Shown here one piece after another: positions 31,611 to 40,126 of a stretch of 64,000 bases of DNA; within the stretch, counting starts at the first letter, position 1; the number at the start of each line of letters is the position of its first letter. Origin of the DNA: Amycolatopsis nigrescens CSC17Ta-90 (GTDB taxonomy: Bacteria > Actinomycetota > Actinomycetes > Mycobacteriales > Pseudonocardiaceae); the NCBI RefSeq assembly GCF_000384315.1, contig NZ_ARVW01000001.1:6448157-6512156 (forward strand). The letters are read 5' to 3'. Made by a program: the position numbers and the translations under genes. The notes beneath the pieces are model-generated. The model ran no database searches. It worked only from the letters and a program-made list of their open reading frames with translations, and was not told the DNA's origin.

Positions 31611-34398
31611 GGTCGGGTGGGATGGAGGGGAAGAGATCGTCGGCGGCGGCCGGGCGGCCGAGGTAGAAGCCCTGCGCCTGATCGCAGCCGAGCCGGTGCA
31701 GGATCTCCAGCTGCCGCTCGTTCTCCACCCCTTCGGCCACCACGGTGAGGTCCACCGCGTGCGCCATCGCGATGATGCTGGCGACGATCGCCTCCGCGTC
31801 CTTCGACTGGCCGAGGTCGGCGACGAAGGAGCGGTCGATCTTCAGCGTGTCCAGGGTGAGCCGTTGGAGCTGTGCCAGCGACGAGTAACCGGTGCCGAAG
31901 TCGTCGATGGCGAGGCGGACACCAAGCCGGCGCAACGCGGTGAGCACCTCGGTGGCCGCCGCGGAGTCCCGCATCAGCGCGCTTTCGGTGATCTCCAGGC
32001 AAAGCGCCTCCGGCGGCAGCCCGGTGTCCGCGAGCGCTTCCTGCACCAGCGACACCAGCTCGGGATCGTCCAGCTGCCGCGCGGACAGGTTCACCTTGAG
32101 GTGGGTGTCGAGCCGGTGCCGCTCCCGGCGGTCGGCCAGCTCCCTGGTGGTGGCCCGCAGCATGTGCGAGCCGATGCTGTTGATCAGGTCGCTTTCCTCG
32201 GCCAGCGGGATGAACTCGGTCGGCGACACCACGCCGTGCGCCGGGTGGTTCCAGCGCAGCAGGCTCTCCACCGACACCATCCGGCCGGTCTGCACGTCGA
32301 CCACCGGCTGGTAGGCGATCCACAGCTGCCCGCAGCGCAGCGCGTCGCGGAGGTCCTGTTCGAGCCGTAGCCGCCGCTGCATGCGTTCGCGCAGCTCGAC
32401 GTCGAAGAACTCGCAGCGGCCGCGGCCGAGGGTCTTCGCCTGGTACATGGCCACATCGGCGTCCCGGATCAGGTCCTCGGCGGCCCTGGTGTCCTCGGCC
32501 TCGGCGAGCACGATGCCGATGCTGGCGTCCACGTGCAGCTGCCTGCCGTCCACCGTGATCGGCTCGGCCAGCGATTTGCGCAGCCGGTGGGTGAGCGCGG
32601 TGATCGCCTCGATGTCGCCGGCGCCGAGGGTGACCACCACGAACTCGTCCCCGCCGAGCCTGCCGACCAGGTCGCCGGGCTGCACCCCGGCCCGCAGGCG
32701 TTCGCTGGCCATCCGCAGCACCTTGTCGCCGACGCTGTGCCCGAGCGAGTCGTTGATGACCTTGAACTTGTCCAGGTCGATGAACAGCACCGCGGTCATC
32801 TCGGCCGGGCTGCGGGTGCGCATGGCGGCGCCGAGCCGCTGGATCACCAGCGTCCGGTTGGCCAGCCCGGTCAGCGGGTCGTGGGTCGCCTCGTGCGCCA
32901 GCCGTTCCGCGATCGCGCGCCGTTCGGTGATGTCGGTGAACGAAAGCACCACCGAAGGCGGCGCGTCGTCGTCCGGGTTGAGCGTCCGGCAGGTCAGCGA
33001 CACCCACACGCTCTGCCCGTCCGGCCGCTGCACGCGCAGCACCCTGCCGTTCTGCGGGATGCCGGTGCGGCGGGTTTGCGCCGAGGGATAGGCGTGCGGC
33101 GGCAGGGCCGATCCCGCCTCGTCGTACAGCGGCAGCAGCACCGACAGCGCGATCCCGGAGATCTCCGCTTCGGTGACGCCGAGAATGCGTTGCGCGGCGG
33201 GGTTCGCCGATTCGACGAGACCGGCAGGGCCGACCACGACCACACCTTCGTCGAGCGCGGCGACCACGGTGCTGAACTGCTGCTCCGCGCGCCGTCGCGC
33301 CGTTTCGTCGGCACAGACCAGCACGTAGCCCTTGTCCATCTGGGCCGCCGAGACGCGGATCGTGAGCGCGGTGCCGTCCGGCCGCCGGTGCATCGCCTCG
33401 GTCAACCCGCCGGCTGCGACCACGGCGCCGGGCAGCAGCTCGGCGCCGACCAGCTCGTCCACCGGACGCCCGATGGCCTCGGTGGCCGGACGGTCGTAGA
33501 CCATTTCCGCGGCGGGATTCCAGCTCGTCACCACCCCGTCGCCATCGGTCGCGATGATCGCGTCGCTGACGTGCTCGATGAGCGCGGCCTGGTAGCGAAG
33601 GGCGGCTTGGGCCGCTTTCTGCGCGGTGATGTCGCGCATGATCACCTGGTACGCGGGGCGGCCTTCCCAGGTGGTCCGCACCGAGACCGACTCCACCGTG
33701 ATGGTGGATCCGCCGAACCGCTTGAGTTCGGCCTCCGCGGGGTCCGAGCGGGCCCCCGGCGTTTCGAGGGAACTGATCCGCTCCTGCATCTGCCGGACCG
33801 AGTGTGCGTCCACGAAACCGACGATCGGCTGCTGCAGCACGTCGGCCACGGAGTTCGCGTTCACCAGCCGGACCGCGGCCGGGTTCGCGTAGACCAGGTT
33901 TCCTGCTTCGTGCACGCAAATACCGTCGGGGCTCAGCTCCACCAGCAGCCGGTACCGGTCCGCGAGGTCGCTCAGCTCCTGGCGGTCGTTGTGCCGTTCC
34001 GTCACGTTGCTGGCGATGCCGAGCAGGCCGCGCGCGGCCTGCTCGCCGAACACCCTGGCCCGGAACCGGATCCACTGCGACTCGCCGTCCGGGGTCTGGT
34101 ACGGCTGCTCGAGCTCGAGGTCCTGCCCGCCCTTGACGGAACGGGCCGCTTCCACCAACGGGGTAATCAGCTTGACCAGGCGGACGCTGATCTCGTTCTC
34201 TTCGGCCGCGGAGTTATCGGGGACACCGAGCACGGCCGCGAGTTCCGGCATCCAGGCCACCGTGTCCGCCGCCAGGTCGAACGACCACATCGCCGCGGAC
34301 TCGGCGGACAGGGCCAGATCGGCGACGAGCTCGTAACTGAGCTCCGCGTCCATGGCCAGCCCGCCGGTTTCCTCGGTCTCGTGGGCGTGAGCCTCCAT
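31603..34398 (-). CDS. PAS-PAS-PAS-GGDEF-EAL signalling protein
   Basis: A 931-residue cytosolic c-di-GMP enzyme with several PAS-type sensor segments over residues 1-490, a GGDEF domain (about 500-665) and an EAL domain (about 680-925). The GGDEF signature is intact (RLGGDEF, near 579), so cyclase activity is expected. The inhibitory I-site has QPGD in place of RxxD, suggesting weak feedback control. The EAL motif reads ESL, but the other catalytic residues are visible: NLSARQ, LEITES, DDFGTGYSS, KIDRSFV, VAEGVE and QGFYLGRP. Both activities are therefore possible. No membrane helix is seen. It stands alone, and its stop codon is in the flanking hairpin. Confidence 0.92.
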   Translation of the reverse strand: MEAHAHETEETGGLAMDAELSYELVADLALSAESAAMWSFDLAADTVAWMPELAAVLGVPDNSAAEENEISVRLVKLITPLVEAARSVKGGQDLELEQPYQTPDGESQWIRFRARVFGEQAARGLLGIASNVTERHNDRQELSDLADRYRLLVELSPDGICVHEAGNLVYANPAAVRLVNANSVADVLQQPIVGFVDAHSVRQMQERISSLETPGARSDPAEAELKRFGGSTITVESVSVRTTWEGRPAYQVIMRDITAQKAAQAALRYQAALIEHVSDAIIATDGDGVVTSWNPAAEMVYDRPATEAIGRPVDELVGAELLPGAVVAAGGLTEAMHRRPDGTALTIRVSAAQMDKGYVLVCADETARRRAEQQFSTVVAALDEGVVVVGPAGLVESANPAAQRILGVTEAEISGIALSVLLPLYDEAGSALPPHAYPSAQTRRTGIPQNGRVLRVQRPDGQSVWVSLTCRTLNPDDDAPPSVVLSFTDITERRAIAERLAHEATHDPLTGLANRTLVIQRLGAAMRTRSPAEMTAVLFIDLDKFKVINDSLGHSVGDKVLRMASERLRAGVQPGDLVGRLGGDEFVVVTLGAGDIEAITALTHRLRKSLAEPITVDGRQLHVDASIGIVLAEAEDTRAAEDLIRDADVAMYQAKTLGRGRCEFFDVELRERMQRRLRLEQDLRDALRCGQLWIAYQPVVDVQTGRMVSVESLLRWNHPAHGVVSPTEFIPLAEESDLINSIGSHMLRATTRELADRRERHRLDTHLKVNLSARQLDDPELVSLVQEALADTGLPPEALCLEITESALMRDSAAATEVLTALRRLGVRLAIDDFGTGYSSLAQLQRLTLDTLKIDRSFVADLGQSKDAEAIVASIIAMAHAVDLTVVAEGVENERQLEILHRLGCDQAQGFYLGRPAAADDLFPSIPPDRP

Positions 34399-34613
34399 GT
34401 TCAGTCCGATCCGCCAGTCATCCGTGCCGGGTCTCGATCACGGTGGTTTGTTTGTCCCCACATTAGGCGGCGTGGACCGCGTGAACACCCCTCAACGAGA
34501 CCTGGATACCCGCGGTTGCGATCACTGGCTGTGCATATATCGGTTCGGTGAGCGATTGTCAATACATGTCCCCCTAAGGTGGACCCAGCGCGGAGAAGGA
34601 AGAGAGGGCGACC

Positions 34614-35774
34614 ATGAGCCCCCAAGGGATGGGAATTGCCGGCATAGGTGCTGTCACCGGCTACGGCTGGGGACGGGAAATGTTGTGGGACGGGCTGCTC
34701 GAAGCCAAACCGGCCGCCGCACTCGTCGAAGGTTACGGCGTCGAGGAGGACGAAACCGCCTGGGTGGCGCGCATTCCGGACGGCGGCGACCCCGAGGACG
34801 GGCCGAGCCGTTTCGCCAGGGCCATGCGGGCGGCCGCCCGTGAGGCGATCACCGACGCTGGCCGTCGCGGCTGGCTGCCTGGCCGGAGAGTCGGCCTGCT
34901 GCACGCGACGGTGCAGGGCGAGGTCGACCTGTGGCGTGACTTCTATGTGGAGCATGGTGGCCGGCAGTCGGTGCGGGGCTACCTGGCGATGATGCCGTCC
35001 ACCCCGATGTCCCTGCTGGCGCAGGAGTACGGCTTCCACGGCCCGTCCATGGTGGTGTCCGCGATGTGCGCCTCCGGCAACGCCGGGCTCATCACGGCGA
35101 AGTCCTGGCTGGACGGCGGCCTCGTCGACGACGTGGTGTTCGTGTCCACCGACGTGTCGGCGACCTGTGAGAACCTGTTGCACTTCGAACGGCTCGGGGT
35201 CGCCGTCACCGACGCGGAGCCGTTGGACGCCTGCCGTCCGTTCCAGGAGGGCAGCCGGGGCTACATCATGGGTGAGGCCTCGGTCGCGTTCGTCCTGTCC
35301 AACCGCGACACCAACGTCTACACCAGGGTCGTGGGCGGGGCGATGTCGCACGACGCGCATCACGTCACGTCGATCGAGCCGAACCTGACCCAGGTGCGGG
35401 AGTGCTTCCGCGACGCGCTCGCCGATGCCCGCGTGCCGGCGGACGCGCTCGGCTATCTGAACGCGCACGGCCCCGGCACCCGGCAGTGCGACCGGGCCGA
35501 GGCCACCTTGCTCGGCGAGTTCTTCCCGGCCACCGCCAGGGTCTACTCGGTCAAACCGCTCGCCGGGCACTGCCAGGCCGCGGCGGCCGGGGTAGAGGTG
35601 GCGGCGGCCGCGCTCGGCTACGAGCGCGGGCTCATCCCGGCACCGCCAAGGGTCGCGCCGGGACACCCGCAGCTGCTGGACGGGCCGACACCGCTCGCGG
35701 ACGGCCTCACCGTGAAGTCCTCGCTCGGCATGGGCGGGCACAACGCCGTGGTGGTACTCGCGCCGCCGGCGTGA
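34614..35774 (+). CDS. orphan beta-ketoacyl synthase
   Basis: A 386-residue thiolase-fold ketosynthase. The catalytic triad is intact: Cys152 in SAMCASGNAG, His285 in NAHGPGT and His319 in KPLAGHC. It is shorter than FabF (about 410) and the cysteine and last-His surroundings are diverged, as in ketosynthases outside primary fatty-acid synthesis. No acyl carrier protein, acyltransferase or ketoreductase lies within the window, so the enzyme is isolated. GAAGGAAGAGAGGG upstream of the ATG at 34614 gives a good ribosome site. The AT-rich 215-bp gap before it (34399-34613) probably holds its promoter. Confidence 0.85.
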   Translation: MSPQGMGIAGIGAVTGYGWGREMLWDGLLEAKPAAALVEGYGVEEDETAWVARIPDGGDPEDGPSRFARAMRAAAREAITDAGRRGWLPGRRVGLLHATVQGEVDLWRDFYVEHGGRQSVRGYLAMMPSTPMSLLAQEYGFHGPSMVVSAMCASGNAGLITAKSWLDGGLVDDVVFVSTDVSATCENLLHFERLGVAVTDAEPLDACRPFQEGSRGYIMGEASVAFVLSNRDTNVYTRVVGGAMSHDAHHVTSIEPNLTQVRECFRDALADARVPADALGYLNAHGPGTRQCDRAEATLLGEFFPATARVYSVKPLAGHCQAAAAGVEVAAAALGYERGLIPAPPRVAPGHPQLLDGPTPLADGLTVKSSLGMGGHNAVVVLAPPA

Positions 35775-35783
35775 AACGGGCCA

Positions 35784-35823
35784 GGTGCCCGCACCGGGGA
35801 AGCCGATCCGCGGCGCGGGCACC
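35784..35823. terminator. weak bidirectional hairpin
   Basis: GGTGCCCGC (35784-35792) and GCGGGCACC (35815-35823) form a perfect 9-bp stem with a 22-nt loop, between the ketosynthase stop and the stop of the small membrane protein on the other strand. Confidence 0.5.
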
Positions 35824-35830
35824 GGTCGGG

Positions 35831-36121
35831 TCAGAGCCTGGCGCGGTGCCGCGGTCCGGTCAGCATGGCCACGATGAGGCTGGCCACGACCGTCACCGAG
35901 ACGGACAGGCTGACCGCCGGCGCGCTCCGCAGCAGCATCATCGAGGCGGCGAGCCCGCCGACCACGACGAGGCCGAGCAGGACGGCCGCGCGCAGGGTGG
36001 TCGCCCACCTGCCGAGCACCCGATGGGCGAGGCAGGACAAGGCGCCGCCCACCGTGCGTTGGCTGGGTGGTTCATCTGGCGTTGCGCCGTGAGAAAGCTG
36101 TACAGTCACTGTCGTTCTCAA
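35831..36121 (-). CDS. small two-helix membrane protein, unknown
   Basis: A predicted 96-residue protein with two hydrophobic helices (about 40-62 and 68-88) and a short basic C-terminus (GPRHRARL). The N-terminal 35 residues are polar. No family is recognised. The longest reading uses a TTG at 36121, next to AGGAAG; a GTG at 36109 would remove four residues. It lies convergent to the ketosynthase. Whether it is expressed is uncertain. Confidence 0.5.
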   Translation of the reverse strand: MRTTVTVQLSHGATPDEPPSQRTVGGALSCLAHRVLGRWATTLRAAVLLGLVVVGGLAASMMLLRSAPAVSLSVSVTVVASLIVAMLTGPRHRARL

Positions 36122-36813
36122 TCTTCCTGGTTATCCGCTAAGAAGTTGTGGACATCCACGCGGCTCCCTGTGTCAGCAGGGGGTCGCGTTTTACTGTCGG
36201 GCCCCTGTGTGCCGTTTCAGCACGGTTAATCATGACGAAGAAGGACGCGTACGCGCTCGCGAAGCAGCCGGGTTTTCGGTCAGCGGTCGGGGAGCCACGA
36301 CAAACGGTCGTGGGAGTTCGTCGCTAACGCTCGGTCACCAGATGCACGCTCCATCTGCATCGCCCACCTGCTCGTGCATCTGCCCGTGCGACCCTTTTCC
36401 GGTCCGGATCGAAGCTCGTGGCGCGGCCGGCGCTGATCGATCAAACCGCCTCTCACCTGGGCTTTGACGACTCTCGGTGTGGGTGCGGGGGTGGTCGCTG
36501 ATCCCGTGCTCACTCACCTGGCCCTAGCCGGGGTGGCCGACCACTTGTTTGCTTCCGATACGCAACAATAATCACGCAGAGTTCACACTAACGAGTGAGT
36601 GGCGATTGTTGGGGACACTGTCCGCACCCCTCGCCAAGGGCCCTCGGCGGCACCGCGAGGCCCGCCCCGCCCTCCGTCGAATGGGCCGGCGGATGCCTTC
36701 GGCGGAAATGGCGGCACCCGGTCGTGAGAGGATCGGGGAACTGCTTGAACGGTTTCGTCTGGGGGAAGAATTCTTTCCACGGCGGGGAGAAATTTGGCGG
36801 GGGAGGCCAGGCC
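36122..36813. other. 692-bp region without a recognised gene
   Basis: No coding sequence of recognisable family. It contains a 31-codon reading frame at 36232-36327 (starts MTKKDAYALAKQPGF, ends VGVRR) that has no clear ribosome site. An almost perfect palindrome, GGAAGAATTCTTTCC, lies at about 36765-36779, upstream of the dioxygenase. Several short antisense frames have no supporting features. Confidence 0.4.
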
Positions 36814-37767
36814 TTGGAAATACTGCTGCAGAGGGGACGGCCGGCGAGGGTGGAGGCGCCGGGCATCCGTGACCTCGCCGAGGCGCGCACCTGGTTGTGC
36901 GCCGCTCGCACCGAGATCAGGGCGGCACTCGACGAACACGGCGCGCTCGTGCTGCGCGGGCTGCCGGTGCGCAGCGTGCGGGAATTCGTCGCCGTCCGTG
37001 ACGTGATCCTGCCGCCGCCGGGCGAGGTGCGCCGCGGACCGTCCTTCGGGGACGACATCTGCTTCCGGGAAGAACGCGACCCGGCGCGGCCGATCCGGAT
37101 GCACAACGAGAACAGCTACGCGCTGACCTTCCCCGGCACCCTGCTGTTCGGTTGCCTGGTCGCGCCCGAACACGGTGGTGCGACCCAGGTTGCCGATTGC
37201 CGCGCGGTGCTGCGCAACCTGCCGGAAGGGCTCGCGGAGAAGTTCCGCACCTTCGGCTGGCGGCTCACCAGCAGCCACGAGCGCCGCCGGTCGGAGTTTT
37301 CGGAATGCCGCATCCGGTCCAGGGCCGATGTCGAGCGCTACTGCGCGGAGAACCTGATCTCCTGTGCCTGGGAGTCGGGACGGCTGCGCACCGGACGGCT
37401 GCGCTCGGCGATCATCCGGCATCCGCACACCGGCGAAGAGCTGTGGTTCAACCACGTCACCGCGGCCAACGCGCGCTCGCTCGAAGCCAGGCTCCGTGCC
37501 GGGCCGGGTGGCGGCGAGCCCTTGTGCGACACCGCGTTCGGCAACGGCGACGTGATCACGGATGAGGACGTGGCCGCGCTGAACAAGGCGTACGATGCGG
37601 CCACCTTCCGGGAGCGCTGGCGGCAGGGCGACCTGCTGCTGGTGGACAACCTGCTGACCGCGCACGGCCGCGAGCCGAGCCGGACGGCAGGCCGGATCAT
37701 GGTCGCCGGAGGTGCGCAGGTCGGCCTCGACGAATGCGACCCCACCGTCGCCCCGGCCGCGGTCTGA
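36814..37767 (+). CDS. TauD/SyrP-like Fe(II)/2-oxoglutarate dioxygenase
   Basis: A 317-residue TauD/TfdA-family dioxygenase. Iron is bound by H97 and E99 (MHNEN) and H283 (TAHGRE); R293 is the probable 2-oxoglutarate ligand. The overall pattern (MHNENSY, LLFGCL, GGATQVADCR) is that of SyrP-like amino-acid beta-hydroxylases from non-ribosomal peptide clusters. The Glu in HxE in place of Asp is seen in part of this group. The TTG at 36814 preceded by GGGAGG is the likely start; the long upstream frame has no such features. No NRPS or other tailoring gene lies near, so the substrate is unknown. Confidence 0.85.
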   Translation: MEILLQRGRPARVEAPGIRDLAEARTWLCAARTEIRAALDEHGALVLRGLPVRSVREFVAVRDVILPPPGEVRRGPSFGDDICFREERDPARPIRMHNENSYALTFPGTLLFGCLVAPEHGGATQVADCRAVLRNLPEGLAEKFRTFGWRLTSSHERRRSEFSECRIRSRADVERYCAENLISCAWESGRLRTGRLRSAIIRHPHTGEELWFNHVTAANARSLEARLRAGPGGGEPLCDTAFGNGDVITDEDVAALNKAYDAATFRERWRQGDLLLVDNLLTAHGREPSRTAGRIMVAGGAQVGLDECDPTVAPAAV

Positions 37768-37894
37768 CCGCGCCCCGCTCGGCCGACCCCCGCGGTGGCC
37801 CGGGTCACCCAGACGGTTATCGTGCGGTTCCGGTGGTCAAGTGAACGGCTGCTAACCAATCGAACAGCCGCCTGTGGGGCGTGGAGGGCCGACG

Positions 37895-39313
37895 ATGAGT
37901 GCATCAGCCAGCGAGCCGGTGGGCCTTGACCGTGTCGACGACGAGGGCTACGAGCGTGGCCTGAAGAACCGGCAGATCAGCATGATGGCCATCGGTGGCG
38001 CCATCGGCGTCGGCCTTTTCCTCGGCGCCGGTGCGGCCATCGAGAGCTCCGGCCCGGCGCTGATCGCCAGCTACGCGGTGGCCGGTGTGGTGATCTTCCT
38101 GATCATGCGCGCGCTCGGCGAATTGCTGGTGTATCGCCCGGTTTCGCGTAGTTTCGCCGATTATGCGGAGGAGTTCCTCGGCCGCTTTCCCGCCTTCGCC
38201 ACCGGCTGGGTGTACTGGCTGATGTGGGTGGTCACCGCGATGGCGGAGATCACCGCGGCCGGGATCTACGTGCAGTACTGGTTCCCGTCCATCCCGCAGT
38301 GGGTGACCGCGGCGGTGGTGCTCGGCGCGCTGTTCCTGGCCAACCTGATCTCGGTGAAGGTGTTCGGGGAGTTCGAGTTCTGGTTCTCCATGATCAAGGT
38401 GGTCACCATCATCGGTGCCATCCTGCTCGGCCTGGCCGTGATCATCTTCGGCTTCGGCCCGGCCGGTGAGGCCGCCAGCTTCGCGCACCTGTGGAACCAG
38501 GGCGGTTTCTTCCCCAACGGCGGCAGCAGCGCGCTGCTCGCCCTGCAGAGCGTCATGTTCGCCTACCTCGGGGTCGAGCTGATCGGCCTGACCGCGGGCG
38601 AGGCGAAGAACCCGGAGAAGGTGCTGCCGAAGGCGATCAACAACGTGGTCGTGCGGATCGCGGTGTTCTACGTCGGCGCGCTGGTGGTGCTGCTCTCGCT
38701 GGTGCCGTGGACCGAGTTCCACAAGGGAGAAAGCCCGTTCGTGCGGGCCTTCGACGCGATCGGCATCCACGGCGCGGCCGGCATCATCCAGTTCGTCGTG
38801 CTGACCGCGGCACTGTCCTCGTGCAACTCCGGCATCTACTCGACCGGGCGGATGCTGCGCACGCTGGCCGTGCAGCGGTCCGCGCCGAAGCCGTTCGCCA
38901 AGCTCTCCTCCCGCAAGGTGCCGGCGAACAGCATCTACGCCTCGGCCGCGGTGATGGCCTTCGGCATCCTGATCAACGCGGTGGTGCCGGAGAAGGCCTT
39001 CACCTACGTGACCAGTGTGGCCACCGTCGGTGTGCTGTGGACCTGGGGCGTGATCCTGCTCTGCCAGCTGCGCTACCGCCGCAAGGTCAACGCCGGCGAG
39101 CTGCCCGCCGCGGCGTTCCGGATGCCCGGTGCGCCGTGGACCGGCTACTTCGGTCTCGCGTTCCTGGCGCTGGTGGTGGTGCTGCTCGGGTTCACCGAGG
39201 ACACCAGGATCGCGCTGTACGTCACGCCGGTGGTCGGCGTCGTGCTCGCGATCGGCTACCGGCTCAGCGCGCGGCACCGGGTGCCCGCGGACAAGGCGTC
39301 GGTCACTTCCTGA
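37895..39313 (+). CDS. amino acid permease (APC superfamily, GABA-permease-like)
   Basis: A 472-residue membrane protein with twelve predicted helices. The first helix starts MMAIGGAIGVGLFLGAGA, the AAT-family signature, followed by the conserved YAEEFLGRFPAFATGW and FAYLGVELIGLTAGEAKNPEKVLPKAIN segments. It should import a neutral amino acid or GABA by proton symport. GGAGGG lies eight bases upstream of the ATG at 37895. MgtC follows 60 bp downstream on the same strand; a functional link is not evident. Confidence 0.92.
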   Translation: MSASASEPVGLDRVDDEGYERGLKNRQISMMAIGGAIGVGLFLGAGAAIESSGPALIASYAVAGVVIFLIMRALGELLVYRPVSRSFADYAEEFLGRFPAFATGWVYWLMWVVTAMAEITAAGIYVQYWFPSIPQWVTAAVVLGALFLANLISVKVFGEFEFWFSMIKVVTIIGAILLGLAVIIFGFGPAGEAASFAHLWNQGGFFPNGGSSALLALQSVMFAYLGVELIGLTAGEAKNPEKVLPKAINNVVVRIAVFYVGALVVLLSLVPWTEFHKGESPFVRAFDAIGIHGAAGIIQFVVLTAALSSCNSGIYSTGRMLRTLAVQRSAPKPFAKLSSRKVPANSIYASAAVMAFGILINAVVPEKAFTYVTSVATVGVLWTWGVILLCQLRYRRKVNAGELPAAAFRMPGAPWTGYFGLAFLALVVVLLGFTEDTRIALYVTPVVGVVLAIGYRLSARHRVPADKASVTS

Positions 39314-39373
39314 GACCTCCGCCCGGTTCCCTGACTGTCTACAGTGGATTACGGGATGCGGAAGGGGTGATCG

Positions 39374-40126
39374 ATGGTGTGGAGTCTCGGCGAACCGTCC
39401 GGGCAGGGCTGGACGCAGGTGGCGGAGCTGGCCACGGCGCTGGTGCTCTGCTCGCTGATCGGGCTGGAGCGCGAGCTCAAGCAGAAGAGCGCGGGGCTGC
39501 GCACGCACACCCTGGTCGGCCTCGGCGCGGCACTGTTCCTGCTGATCAGCAAGTACGGCTTCACCGATGTGCTGACCGAGGGCCGGGTCGTGCTGGACCC
39601 GTCCAGGGTGGCCGCGCAGATCGTCTCCGGGATCGGGTTCATCGGCGGCGGGCTGATCTTCGTCCGGCGTGACGTGGTCCGCGGGCTCACCACGGCCGCG
39701 GTGGTCTGGGTCAGCGCCGCGGTGGGCTGCGCCTGCGCTGCCGGGCTGCCGTGGCTGGCGGTGTTCGTCACCGCCGCGCACTTCCTGGTCGTCTACGGGT
39801 ATCCGCCGCTGATCCGGCTGTTCACCAGGTCCCGCCCGGCGACCACCGTGGTGCGGGTGAGCTACCGCGACGGGGAGGGCGCCCTGCGCGCCATCCTGGA
39901 ACTGGCCACCCGGTCCGGCTACTCGGTGCAGCAGGCCGCCACCGAACGGCGTGAGCCGGACGAGGACGACCCCGGCGGCGGGACGCTGGTGCGCGCGCGG
40001 CACGTGATCGACCTGAGGTTGCGGCTGCTCGGCCCGCGCACGGTCAACGAACTGCTGTCCGTGTTGTCCGAACAGCCGGGCGTGCTGTCGGTGCACACCG
40101 GAGACATCGACGACACGAGCGAATGA
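39374..40126 (+). CDS. MgtC/SapB family membrane protein
   Basis: A 250-residue protein. The N-terminal half has four to five membrane helices with the MgtC signature LCSLIGLERELKQKSAGLRTH and GIGFIGGGLIF. The C-terminal part (about 155-250) is a soluble ACT-like domain found in actinobacterial and mycobacterial MgtC. MgtC proteins are linked to magnesium limitation, intramacrophage survival and F-ATPase inhibition. The stop overlaps the next start by 4 nt (ATGA), so it is coupled to the DUF2867 gene. Confidence 0.9.
   Translation: MVWSLGEPSGQGWTQVAELATALVLCSLIGLERELKQKSAGLRTHTLVGLGAALFLLISKYGFTDVLTEGRVVLDPSRVAAQIVSGIGFIGGGLIFVRRDVVRGLTTAAVVWVSAAVGCACAAGLPWLAVFVTAAHFLVVYGYPPLIRLFTRSRPATTVVRVSYRDGEGALRAILELATRSGYSVQQAATERREPDEDDPGGGTLVRARHVIDLRLRLLGPRTVNELLSVLSEQPGVLSVHTGDIDDTSE

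Noticed and set aside
31112..34075. Open frame of nearly 1000 codons on the minus strand
   Set aside because: It shares the strand but not the frame of the GGDEF-EAL gene; the latter frame contains all domains.
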